Assembly: GCA_005880055.1 (NCBI GenBank)
Contig: VBJS01000108.1
Coordinates: 1 to 10,325, forward strand
From: Chloroflexota bacterium
GTDB lineage: Bacteria; Chloroflexota; Dehalococcoidia; SM23-28-2; RBG-16-64-32
Length of the DNA stretch: 10,325 nucleotides
Direction: 5' to 3'
Part shown: positions 1 to 6,140 of the stretch, in pieces
Layout: each line of letters begins with the position of its first letter
Position numbering within the stretch: the stretch's first letter is position 1
The notes under the pieces: generated by a model
What the model saw: only the letters and a program-made list of their open reading frames with translations
What the model was told of the DNA's origin: nothing
Databases searched by the model: none
Made by a program: the position numbers and the translations under genes

Positions 1-2
1 GT

Positions 3-905
3 GAGGGGATCGATACCCTGGTCATCGAGCGTGGCGGCGTGGGTGGCCAGGCGGGCGTTACTGAGCGTCTCGATAACTTCCCGGGCTTCCCCGAAGGCGT
101 ATCGGGGGCCGAATTTGCGGACCGGCTCAGGCAGCAGGCGGAGCGGTTCGGCGTGGAAGTCCTTTCGGCGCAGGAAGTGTCGGAATTGGGCTTAGACGGC
201 GAATACCGGGTGGTCAAGACAGCGGACGGCGTCGAGTATCGGACCTGGGCCGTGCTGCTCGCCCTCGGCTCCACATATCGCCGCCTGGGCATAACCGGGG
301 AGGAAGACTTCATTGGCGCCGGTGTGCACTTCTGCGCTACCTGCGACGGCGCCTTCTATCGGGGTAAGGACGTAATGGTGGTCGGCGGCGGAAACTCGGC
401 CGGCGAAGAGAGTATTTTCCTGACGAAGTTCGCCAGCCGCGTGACCATCGTCACCCGCGACGCGCAGCTTTCGGCCAGCCGCGTGGTGGTGCAGAAGGTG
501 GAGGAAAACGATAGCATAACGGTCCTGCCTAGCAGCAGGCCGGTTGAGTTTCGCGGCGGTCGCAGGTTGGAGACCGTGGTCCTGGAGAACACCCGCACGG
601 GAGAACGCCGCGAGGAGCACCCGGGTGGCGTCTTCGTCTTCATCGGACTAAGCGCTAACACCGCGCTGGTGAAGGAGTTGGTAGAGCTGGACACACAGGG
701 GTTCATCGTGACCGATCCGGCTCTTCAGTCAAGCGTCGCCGGCCTCTTCGCGGCGGGCGATTGCCGCGCGGGCAGCACCAAGCAGGCCGCATCAGCCGCC
801 GGAGAAGGCGCTGCTGTCGCGCTTTCCATCCGTCGCTACCTGGAGCCCTTGGCCAGCGGCATGCCGCGGCACGAGCAGATGAAGGCGGCGCTCGTTTCCG
901 CCTAG
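3..905 (+). CDS. Thioredoxin-reductase-family FAD/disulfide oxidoreductase (5' end outside window)
   Basis: This is a class II pyridine nucleotide-disulfide oxidoreductase of the low-Mr thioredoxin reductase type. Such enzymes pass electrons through FAD to a CxxC pair and then to thioredoxin or a similar partner in the cytoplasm. The reading frame is open from base 3, so the start and the N-terminal FAD GxGxxG motif lie upstream; about 25-30 residues are missing by comparison with the family. Visible in order are the GGQ segment (42-50), the redox CATC motif (333-344), the second Rossmann motif GGGNSAGEE (384-410), and the C-terminal FAD motif GLFAAGDC followed by KQAASAAGEG. The usual HRRxxxR that grips the NADPH 2'-phosphate reads TRDAQLS (453-473), so NADPH may not be the donor. 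The fold and family are sure; the name trxB and the electron donor are not. It ends 3 nt before a convergent small gene. Confidence 0.9.
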   Translation, partial: EGIDTLVIERGGVGGQAGVTERLDNFPGFPEGVSGAEFADRLRQQAERFGVEVLSAQEVSELGLDGEYRVVKTADGVEYRTWAVLLALGSTYRRLGITGEEDFIGAGVHFCATCDGAFYRGKDVMVVGGGNSAGEESIFLTKFASRVTIVTRDAQLSASRVVVQKVEENDSITVLPSSRPVEFRGGRRLETVVLENTRTGERREEHPGGVFVFIGLSANTALVKELVELDTQGFIVTDPALQSSVAGLFAAGDCRAGSTKQAASAAGEGAAVALSIRRYLEPLASGMPRHEQMKAALVSA

Positions 906-908
906 CCC

Positions 909-1082
909 TCAAGCGCTGCTTGCCCGGACCTTCTCCAGCAAGCTTTCCAGGATTTGCTCTCGCTGCTTCAGGTTGCCTTTGAAGTCGCTATCCTCCGCCT
1001 TGTAGATCTCCTCTCGTAGGTCGCCGTGCGCGGACTCCACCAGTTCCCGAAGGAGCCGCAATTCTTCTGCTGAGAAGTCCAA
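909..1082 (-). CDS. Small helical protein, 57 aa, TTG start
   Basis: The minus strand from TTG at 1082 to TGA at 909 encodes 57 residues, beginning MDFSAEELRLLRELVESAHG and ending LLEKVRASSA. TTG is the only usual start after the in-frame TAA about 30 nt upstream. A perfect AAGGAGG (1093-1099) lies 10 nt before it, and a TATAAT box (1112-1117) lies upstream of that. The protein is highly charged, with heptad-like leucines and two predicted helices, one over about residues 5-27 and one over 34-54. It has no membrane segment or cysteine. I recall similar short two-helix proteins of the style 'EEL..LRELLE...LR.EI..T...DFR..LK.RE..L..LL' in other bacteria but cannot name a function. It sits between the ABC ATPase and the flavoprotein and probably has its own promoter. 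RBS, promoter and amphipathic pattern together make it likely real. Confidence 0.72.
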   Translation of the reverse strand: MDFSAEELRLLRELVESAHGDLREEIYKAEDSDFKGNLKQREQILESLLEKVRASSA

Positions 1083-1111
1083 CGTACCTCTGCCTCCTTG
1101 CTTGTCGCAGC

Positions 1112-1117
1112 ATTATA
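1112..1117 (-). promoter_or_regulatory. Candidate -10 box (TATAAT) for the 57-aa gene
   Basis: The minus strand reads a perfect TATAAT 29 nt upstream of the TTG start, which leaves a 5' leader of roughly 22-24 nt that carries the AAGGAGG. No good -35 hexamer is found at 16-18 nt (GAAATG at 17 nt), and there is no TGn extension, so strength is uncertain. The position, in the 64-nt gap after the ABC ATPase stop, fits a separate promoter. Confidence 0.42.
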
Positions 1118-1146
1118 AGCGCTGGTGACCCCGTCATTTCGCGGGG

Positions 1147-1860
1147 CTAGACGAGCGGAGTTGCGCTGTCTTCGTGCAGTCTGCCGTCTTCCAGCCAGAC
1201 AATGCGTTGAGCGAACTCCCGGATGCGGTTATCGTGTGAGACAACCACGACGGCCTTGCGTAGCTCCAGGGCCTTCTGGCGGAGGAGGTCCATTACCTCG
1301 TGCCCCCGCTTGGCGTCCAGGTTCGCCGTCGGCTCGTCCGCCAGGATCAGTTCTGGGTCCTTGGCCAGCGCGCGGGCGATGGCGACGCGCTGCTTCTCGC
1401 CGTCACTCATTTTCTTGGGCAGCGAGTTGATGCGGTGCCCTAACCCGAACACTTCCAGGATGTCGCGCGCCCGTTCCAGCGCGGGCGCCTTGCCGTTCGT
1501 CCGGTTGTTCTGAAGGACCACACGCACGTTCTCTAGTGCAGTCAGCGCCTCCAGCAGGTTGAAGCTCTGGTATACGAACCCGATCCTTTCCCGGCGTATG
1601 GCCGCAAGGTGCGATTCGTTCATGGCCGTAACGTCAACGCCGCAGATGGTGACCCTGCCCTTCGTGGGCCGCAGCAATGCGCCGGCGATGGTGAGCAGCG
1701 TGGTCTTGCCTGATCCCGAGGGGCCCATGACTGCTACAATCTCGCCCCCGTAGACCCGGAAGGTCGCTTCTCTTAGCGCGGTCACGGCCAGCTCGCCGGA
1801 CCCATACACCTTGCTAACGCCTTCGAGTTGAAGGATCACCCGGCGGTCAGCGCTCAGCAT
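1147..1860 (-). CDS. ABC transporter ATP-binding protein (LolD/MacB/DevA type)
   Basis: This is a 237-aa nucleotide-binding subunit, probably working with the FtsX-like permease encoded just upstream, to move or release a substrate at the cytoplasmic membrane. Walker A GPSGSGKT spans residues 46-53, the Q-loop Gln is residue 98, Walker B LILADE spans 171-176 with catalytic Glu176, the D-loop NLD spans 180-182, and the switch His is residue 209. The signature, normally LSGGQ/E, reads MSDGE (151-155), with Asp in place of the first glycine. The rest of that block (KQRVAIARAL) is standard. ATG at 1860 lies 4 nt past the permease stop, so the two are co-transcribed and probably translationally coupled. 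The family is that of MacB, LolD and cyanobacterial DevA. No membrane-fusion protein gene is visible, so the substrate is open. Confidence 0.93.
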   Translation of the reverse strand: MLSADRRVILQLEGVSKVYGSGELAVTALREATFRVYGGEIVAVMGPSGSGKTTLLTIAGALLRPTKGRVTICGVDVTAMNESHLAAIRRERIGFVYQSFNLLEALTALENVRVVLQNNRTNGKAPALERARDILEVFGLGHRINSLPKKMSDGEKQRVAIARALAKDPELILADEPTANLDAKRGHEVMDLLRQKALELRKAVVVVSHDNRIREFAQRIVWLEDGRLHEDSATPLV

Positions 1861-1864
1861 GGCG

Positions 1865-2992
1865 TTAGCCCTTAAAGACGGTCACCGGGTCGATGCTGCC
1901 CATTCGCCGGATCGGGATGTAGGCAGCGACCAGCGCCATCAGCAGGGTGACGCCGGCCACCCCGAGGATGTCCTGCCAGCGCACGAAGACCACGAACTGC
2001 GGCACGGCATCTTGAGCGAACGGCGCGACTAGCAATGTCAGCCCGGCGCCTGCCGCAAATCCAAGGGCGCCGGTGATCAGACTCTGTTCGAAGACCACGC
2101 GATACAGGAACGGGTTGGTAAAGCCTTCCGCTTTGAGAATTCCGTATTCCCGGGACTTCTCCACGGTAGCGGTGTAAATCGTAAGCCCGGCCACGGCCAG
2201 CCCTACGACAAAGGCCACGATGAGGACAACGATGAGGATCGGCAGGATGTTACCCAGGATGCGGTCTCGCGTTTCGCTGGCAAACTGTTGCGGCGTGATG
2301 TACTTCACCCCCGGCGTCGCAAGCGTCAGGCGCTTCGCCATTAAGTCAGTGTGGGACGGGTCCTTCAATGTAATGGCGAAGAAAGTGCGCATGTCCTTGG
2401 GCGACACGTCGAGGAAATCGGCGGCCGTCTCAATCGTCACGAAACCCGCCTGCGTGAAGACAAAGTCGCCGCCCGTCGATATGCCGACGACATTGAGCGA
2501 CTTTGTTCCCCTGGTCAGCCGGTCGCCGATCTTAACGTCATGACGCCTCGCCGTCTCGTTATCAATAATGATCTCGTCCGGCCCAGGCGGGCTCTTCCCT
2601 TGCTTCATGGCCAGTGGCCCGCCCAGGCCAACGAGCGGGTCGTAGCCTACAAGCTGAACATCGAACGTTTTGTCCGGCCGGTCCGTAGACTTGCGCATCT
2701 CAAGCGGGCGGACGATGAGCGGACTTACAGTTTCGATCTCGGGGACCAAGGCCAGCTGGCTACCAAGGCTGTTCGGCAGGGCCGAAGCCGCCGCGATGAA
2801 GTCCGTAGTGCCATCGCTTGCCACCCAGAGGTCGGCGGGCACGTGTTCCACGTACCCGCCGACCTGATCACTCCAGCCGCGAAACAGCGAGAGAAGGATG
2901 CCGATGAGGAAGACGGAGAGCGCCACTCCGCCCACAGAGATAGCAAGCCTTATCCTCTCCGAGAAAAGGTTCTTCCGGGCGACCAGTAGCAT
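1865..2992 (-). CDS. FtsX-like ABC transporter permease (MacB/LolC/DevC type)
   Basis: This is a 375-aa membrane subunit of a type VII ABC system. It has TM1 at about residues 17-37, a large extracytoplasmic domain of the MacB periplasmic-core type (about 40-245), then three TM segments at about 250-273, 304-324 and 342-362. The FtsX domain holds the conserved coupling stretch EKSREYGILKAEG (278-290), and the protein ends in the typical IDPVTVFKG. Length and topology match single-copy DevC/LolE-like permeases, which act as homodimers. Systems of this class extrude lipoproteins, glycolipids, peptides or macrolides or transmit mechanical signals; nothing here fixes the substrate. The start (ATG at 2992) has only a weak Shine-Dalgarno (CGGA). 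It opens the operon with the ATPase, and the promoter should lie in 2993-3067, shared with the divergent propeller operon. Confidence 0.92.
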   Translation of the reverse strand: MLLVARKNLFSERIRLAISVGGVALSVFLIGILLSLFRGWSDQVGGYVEHVPADLWVASDGTTDFIAAASALPNSLGSQLALVPEIETVSPLIVRPLEMRKSTDRPDKTFDVQLVGYDPLVGLGGPLAMKQGKSPPGPDEIIIDNETARRHDVKIGDRLTRGTKSLNVVGISTGGDFVFTQAGFVTIETAADFLDVSPKDMRTFFAITLKDPSHTDLMAKRLTLATPGVKYITPQQFASETRDRILGNILPILIVVLIVAFVVGLAVAGLTIYTATVEKSREYGILKAEGFTNPFLYRVVFEQSLITGALGFAAGAGLTLLVAPFAQDAVPQFVVFVRWQDILGVAGVTLLMALVAAYIPIRRMGSIDPVTVFKG

Positions 2993-3067
2993 CTAGGTGG
3001 TCCGTGGGATTGTAGTTTAATTGCTGAACAAGTTAGGCTGCAAGGAAGGAGGCCGCCGCGCCTGAGG
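2993..3067. promoter_or_regulatory. Divergent intergenic region, likely two promoters
   Basis: These 75 bp separate the ABC operon (leftward) from the propeller/MaoC operon (rightward) and are AT-richer than the genes around them. Leftward, TACAAT is a fair -10 candidate, but its best-spaced -35 is poor. Rightward, TTGTAG (3011-3016) with TTAGGC 17 nt later is weak. A strong Shine-Dalgarno, AAGGAGG (3046-3052), serves the rightward gene. That both promoters are here follows mainly from gene orientation. Confidence 0.4.
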
Positions 3068-4147
3068 GTGGCACGGCTCCACACAGATACGCGAATCGAG
3101 TCCTTGACCCTGTCGTGCCGCCAGCATTCTTCTCGGGGGCGTGCCTGCCGTAAAGGCATGGTCGCCGCGCTGGGGTTGTGTTTGTTCGCCCTGGCGGCCT
3201 GCGGAGGCGAGTCGGAAGTAACACGATTTCAGCCCAGAACGCAGTCTCCCACTGCAACTCCAACCGGCGCCGGCCTTCTCGCCTACGTGTCTACTCAGGA
3301 CGGCCGCCCGCGAATCAGCCAGATCAACCGCTACGGCAGTGGTGCGCTGGATCTATCGGTGCCGACCAGGTCCACTAACAGCCAGCCCGCCTGGTCTCCC
3401 GATGGCAAGCGCATCGCCTTCACCTCGGCTCGTGATGGCCCCGGCGACATATTCCTTATGGACTCTGATGGCGGCAACCAGTCACGCCTCACCACTAACC
3501 CGGCGCCGGAGGGGTTTGCAGCGTGGTCGCCGGACGGTCGGCGCATCGCATTTGCCTCTGAGCGCGATGGAAACGGCGATATCTACGCCGTCAATCGAGA
3601 TGGCACCGACGAAAGGCGCCTTACCGATAGCCCGGCGCTGGACGGGGCTCCGGCCTGGTCTCCGGACGGTTCTCGAATCGCGTTCGAATCCTCCCGCGAC
3701 GGAAACAGCGACATCTACACGATGAACCCGGATGGCGGTGATGTCCGGCGCGTTACCAGCGACCCGGGCGTTGATTTCGCGCCGGCCTGGTCTCCGGACG
3801 GCTCGCGTATCGCCTTCGCTTCAGACCGCACGGGCAACTCGGAGATATACCTCTCGGACCCCGACGGTTCAAGCCTGGTCCGCCTGACTGATAACCCCGC
3901 CGACGAGGGCGATCCTGCCTGGTCTCCGGACAGACCGCGACGGCGACCGCGACATCTACACGATGAACGCCGATGGTTCCGATGTCAGGAAGATCACGCA
4001 CGGGGGCGCGACCTTCTTCTCACCGGCTTGGTCGCCGGACGGTTCTCGCATCGCCGCCTCATCCAGCAGCGAGGGCAACCTCATCATCGTCCTGTTTGGC
4101 GCAAACGGCTCGTTCAGCACGCGCTTGACAGACAAGCCGGTCCCTGA
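3068..4147 (+). CDS. PD40/TolB-like beta-propeller lipoprotein, N-terminal part of a frame-broken gene
   Basis: This is an exported lipoprotein of PD40 (WD40-like, PF07676) repeats. The hydrophobic core VAALGLCLFALAAC ends in a lipobox LAAC (Cys45 from GTG 3068), preceded by an Arg/Lys-rich n-region. Repeats of 44 residues follow, of the style 'AWSPDGSRIAFxSxRDGNxDIYxMNxDG'. After four full repeats the fifth is cut inside 'WSPD' at about 3930, where 23 bp appear to be missing. From there the frame yields an Arg-rich non-repeat tail (RPRRRPRHLHDERR...) to the stop at 4147, while the repeats continue in another frame. The start is uncertain: AAGGAGG lies 15 nt before GTG 3068, 9 nt before an in-frame CTG at 3062, and the ATG at 3158 would leave almost no charged n-region. 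If translated as read, the product is a four-bladed, probably non-functional, fragment. Confidence 0.75.
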   Translation: MARLHTDTRIESLTLSCRQHSSRGRACRKGMVAALGLCLFALAACGGESEVTRFQPRTQSPTATPTGAGLLAYVSTQDGRPRISQINRYGSGALDLSVPTRSTNSQPAWSPDGKRIAFTSARDGPGDIFLMDSDGGNQSRLTTNPAPEGFAAWSPDGRRIAFASERDGNGDIYAVNRDGTDERRLTDSPALDGAPAWSPDGSRIAFESSRDGNSDIYTMNPDGGDVRRVTSDPGVDFAPAWSPDGSRIAFASDRTGNSEIYLSDPDGSSLVRLTDNPADEGDPAWSPDRPRRRPRHLHDERRWFRCQEDHARGRDLLLTGLVAGRFSHRRLIQQRGQPHHRPVWRKRLVQHALDRQAGP

Positions 4148-4961
4148 CGTATCTCAGGCCTGGTCGCCGGACGGCAAGCGGATCGCATTCGAGTCCTACA
4201 GGGACGGACTCGCCGCAATCTACATCATGGACGCAGACGGCGGCGATCAGCGTCGTTTGTCACAGAAACCCGGGCCTGACAGGCGCCCAACCTGGTCGCC
4301 GGACGGCGGCCTCATCGCCTTCGAGTCGGGGCGGGACGGCAACTCCGAAATCTACGTTATCAAACCGGACGGGACGGGGTTGCAGCGGTTGACGGCGAAC
4401 GCCGCATCTGATTACTCGCCCGCTTGGTCGCCGGACGGTTCCCGTCTGGCCTTTACGTCCAACCGGGACGGGCGCGCCGAGGTTTACACGATGGGTCGTG
4501 ACGGCGGCAACGTCGTCCGCCTCACTTATGCCGTCGGTGCCGCTAGTGAGCTGCCGGTTTGGTCTCCCGACGGCAGCCGCATCGTCTTCGAGTCGGAGGT
4601 CGCGGGCAACCGCGATCTCTACTTGATGAACGCTAATGGGTCCGGCCTAGACCGCCTGACCGACAGCGCCGGGCGTGATAGCTCGCCCACCTGGTCGCCG
4701 TCCGGTACGCAGATAGCCTATGTCGCAACATCAGACGGAAACCTGGAGGTGACGCGCCTGGATTTTGATAGCGGGGCCCGGACTGATCTCAGCACCAACA
4801 AGGCGCGCGACTCGTCGCCCGTCTGGTCTCCACATGGCGGCCAGATTGCGTTCATCTCAGACCGCGATGGTAACCCGGAACTCTACGTAATGAACGCCGA
4901 CGGCACCGGCGTCATCCGCCTGACCAGCGATCCCGGCGCGGAGTCGAACCCAGCATGGAGC
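3392..4961 (+). repeat. Tandem 132-bp coding repeats (PD40 blades)
   Basis: The conserved TGG of each 'WSP' motif falls at 3392, 3524, 3656, 3788, 3920, 4029, 4161, 4293, 4425, 4560, 4692, 4824 and 4956. Spacing is 132 bp throughout, except 109 bp between 3920 and 4029 (a 23-bp loss) and 135 bp between 4425 and 4560 (one extra codon). There are twelve units plus the closing 'AWSP'; a diverged opening blade precedes them. Short blocks such as TGGTCTCCGGACGG and TGGTCGCCGGACGG recur almost unchanged, which favours slippage or unequal recombination. The units are protein-coding, not CRISPR or satellite DNA. Confidence 0.93.
3926..3938 (+). other. Frame break: 23-bp deletion junction inside a repeat
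   Basis: At this point the expected order 'tctccggac - 24 nt - gaccgc' is shortened to tctccggacagaccgc, with a single A between the two conserved blocks. This removes most of one 'GSRIAFxS' strand and shifts the frame by one. Upstream repeats read in the frame of 3068 and downstream repeats in the frame of 3963. No slippery heptamer or obvious stimulatory structure is seen, so a mutation, a population variant or an assembly error is more likely than programmed frameshifting. Confidence 0.85.
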
Positions 4962-4973
4962 CCGGCCCAGTGA
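3963..4973 (+). CDS. PD40/TolB-like beta-propeller, C-terminal part of the frame-broken gene
   Basis: This frame continues the propeller from the remains of the fifth repeat to TGA at 4973. It holds seven more full 44-residue blades, ending in the closing strand AWSPAQ. ATG 3963 is simply the Met of a 'YTMNADG' strand; it has no Shine-Dalgarno and no signal peptide, so it is probably not a genuine start. The repeat sense starts upstream at 3933 (GAC CGC GAC GGC). Joined to the 5' part, the ancestral protein would be about 630 residues, with roughly 13 blades, enough for two six-bladed propellers. Blades 10 and 11 depart from consensus (SEVAGNRD, and VATSDGNLEV without the usual IY). The stop overlaps the GTG of the next gene (GTGA). 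Most likely this is the 3' half of a disrupted or mis-assembled gene. Confidence 0.7.
   Translation: MNADGSDVRKITHGGATFFSPAWSPDGSRIAASSSSEGNLIIVLFGANGSFSTRLTDKPVPDVSQAWSPDGKRIAFESYRDGLAAIYIMDADGGDQRRLSQKPGPDRRPTWSPDGGLIAFESGRDGNSEIYVIKPDGTGLQRLTANAASDYSPAWSPDGSRLAFTSNRDGRAEVYTMGRDGGNVVRLTYAVGAASELPVWSPDGSRIVFESEVAGNRDLYLMNANGSGLDRLTDSAGRDSSPTWSPSGTQIAYVATSDGNLEVTRLDFDSGARTDLSTNKARDSSPVWSPHGGQIAFISDRDGNPELYVMNADGTGVIRLTSDPGAESNPAWSPAQ
4957..4973 (+). promoter_or_regulatory. RBS and GTGA stop/start overlap coupling the two propeller genes
   Basis: GGAG (4957-4960) lies 9 nt before GTG at 4970, and that GTG overlaps the TGA (4971-4973) of the preceding frame as GTGA. An in-frame ATG at 4955 is also open, but it overlaps the Shine-Dalgarno and adds five residues ahead of the charged n-region. 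The GTG start gives a classical lipoprotein signal beginning MKRLAFALLILAL, so I prefer it. The layout indicates translational coupling. Confidence 0.65.
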
Positions 4974-6121
4974 AGCGCCTCGCGTTTGCCCTCTTGATCC
5001 TGGCTCTGTCTGCCACGGTTCTCGGCTCTTGTTCGGGCGATGACGGCGACACCAAGACTCTCGGCAACCGTCTGACGTTCGTCGCCCGGCGTGTCGGAGA
5101 GTATGACGTCTACCTGCCGATGAACGGTATCCACCCGCTGGAGTTGACCCGAAGCCTGCCGTGGGACGGCTTCCCGGTCTGGTCGCCCGACGGCGCCCTG
5201 ATCGCCTTTTACGCGGATCGCAACTTCAATATCCAGGACCGCGACGATAATCTGGAGATATACGTGATGTCCCAGGACGGGTCATCCATGTCCAACCTGA
5301 CGAACACTGCCGCTAATGATGCCTTCCCCTACTGGTCCCCGGACGGCTCTAGTATTGCCTTCTACTCCGACCGCGACGGAAACGGCGAGGTCTACATCAT
5401 GAAAGCGGACGGTTCCGAAGTCAGACGGCTGACCGACTCCGGTGAGGTGGATATACCGTTCGGGTTCTCGCCGGACGGTTCCCGCCTCGGATTTATCTCC
5501 GGCCGCACCGGCAGGCTCCAGATCTACTCGATGCGCGCCGATGGAAGCGATGTGAAGCGCCTGACCGACAGTTCCGGGAATGATCTTTCGCCGGCCTGGT
5601 CGCCGGACGGGTCTCACATCGCCTTTGAATCGGACCGGGATGGCAACGCGGACATTTACGTGGCTAACGCCGATGGCTCCAACCCTATCAATGAAAGCGT
5701 CCGGCCTCTTCGCGACGGGAATCCCACCTGGTCTCCGGACGGCAGACGGCTGGCGTTCGTCTCCGAGCGAGATGGAAACGCGGAGATATACGTGACTGAC
5801 ATCGAGTTCTCGATTCTAACGCGCGTCACTTCACAGCCACGAGAGGACAGTCAGCCTTCTTGGTCACCCGATGGCGCCCGGCTCGCGTTTGTGTCGCATC
5901 GGGATCTCACTCCGGAGATCTACGTGGCGAATGCAGACGGCAGCGGCCAGACGCGTTTCACGATAAACGAAGACGTGGAAGCAGGCCCACAGTGGTCTTC
6001 CGGCAGTAAACTGGCTTTCGAAGAATCGGATCAGGGACGTCGCGATGTCTACGTTGTGAACGCAGACGGGTCCGGGCTGGTCCGTCTCACCAACGACCAG
6101 GCGCCGGTAGCAGCGCAGTGA
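4970..6121 (+). CDS. PD40/TolB-like beta-propeller lipoprotein (intact paralogue)
   Basis: This is an exported lipoprotein of 383 aa from GTG 4970 (388 from ATG 4955). It has a Lys-Arg n-region, the hydrophobic core LAFALLILALSATVLGSC with lipobox LGSC, and then a Ser/Gly/Asp linker. Eight PD40 blades follow, most of about 44 residues, with the consensus 'WSPDGxxIAFxSDRDGNxEIYVxNADGSxxxRLT'. The first blade is diverged, and the second carries an insertion rich in Asp and Asn (NFNIQDRDDN). It is uninterrupted, unlike its upstream neighbour. Proteins of this type resemble the TolB propeller and usually act in protein-protein or ligand contacts outside the membrane; no enzyme motif is visible. 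The many RDGN/NADGS turns could bind Ca2+, but that is a guess. It lies 19 nt before the MaoC-like gene, in one apparent operon. Confidence 0.88.
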   Translation: MKRLAFALLILALSATVLGSCSGDDGDTKTLGNRLTFVARRVGEYDVYLPMNGIHPLELTRSLPWDGFPVWSPDGALIAFYADRNFNIQDRDDNLEIYVMSQDGSSMSNLTNTAANDAFPYWSPDGSSIAFYSDRDGNGEVYIMKADGSEVRRLTDSGEVDIPFGFSPDGSRLGFISGRTGRLQIYSMRADGSDVKRLTDSSGNDLSPAWSPDGSHIAFESDRDGNADIYVANADGSNPINESVRPLRDGNPTWSPDGRRLAFVSERDGNAEIYVTDIEFSILTRVTSQPREDSQPSWSPDGARLAFVSHRDLTPEIYVANADGSGQTRFTINEDVEAGPQWSSGSKLAFEESDQGRRDVYVVNADGSGLVRLTNDQAPVAAQ

Positions 6122-6140
6122 ACGCACAGGGGGTAAGGGC

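Noticed and set aside
1129..1146. CCCCG/CGGGG hairpin after the ABC ATPase stop as terminator
   Set aside because: The stem is only 5 bp with an 8-nt loop and no U run on the minus strand.
2351..2989. 212-codon plus-strand open frame opposite the permease
   Set aside because: The permease frame has TM segments and FtsX motifs; the opposite frame has no recognisable pattern.
3158..3160. ATG as start of the first propeller lipoprotein
   Set aside because: It would leave an n-region without positive charge and has only a weak RBS, whereas AAGGAGG stands upstream of GTG 3068.
3926..3965. Programmed ribosomal frameshift between the two propeller parts
   Set aside because: No slippery heptamer, no nearby Shine-Dalgarno stimulator and no stop at the junction; the unit is exactly 23 bp short, which points to deletion.
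3392..4961. CRISPR or satellite array
   Set aside because: The 132-bp units translate continuously as PD40 blades with codon-level variation and no unique spacers.
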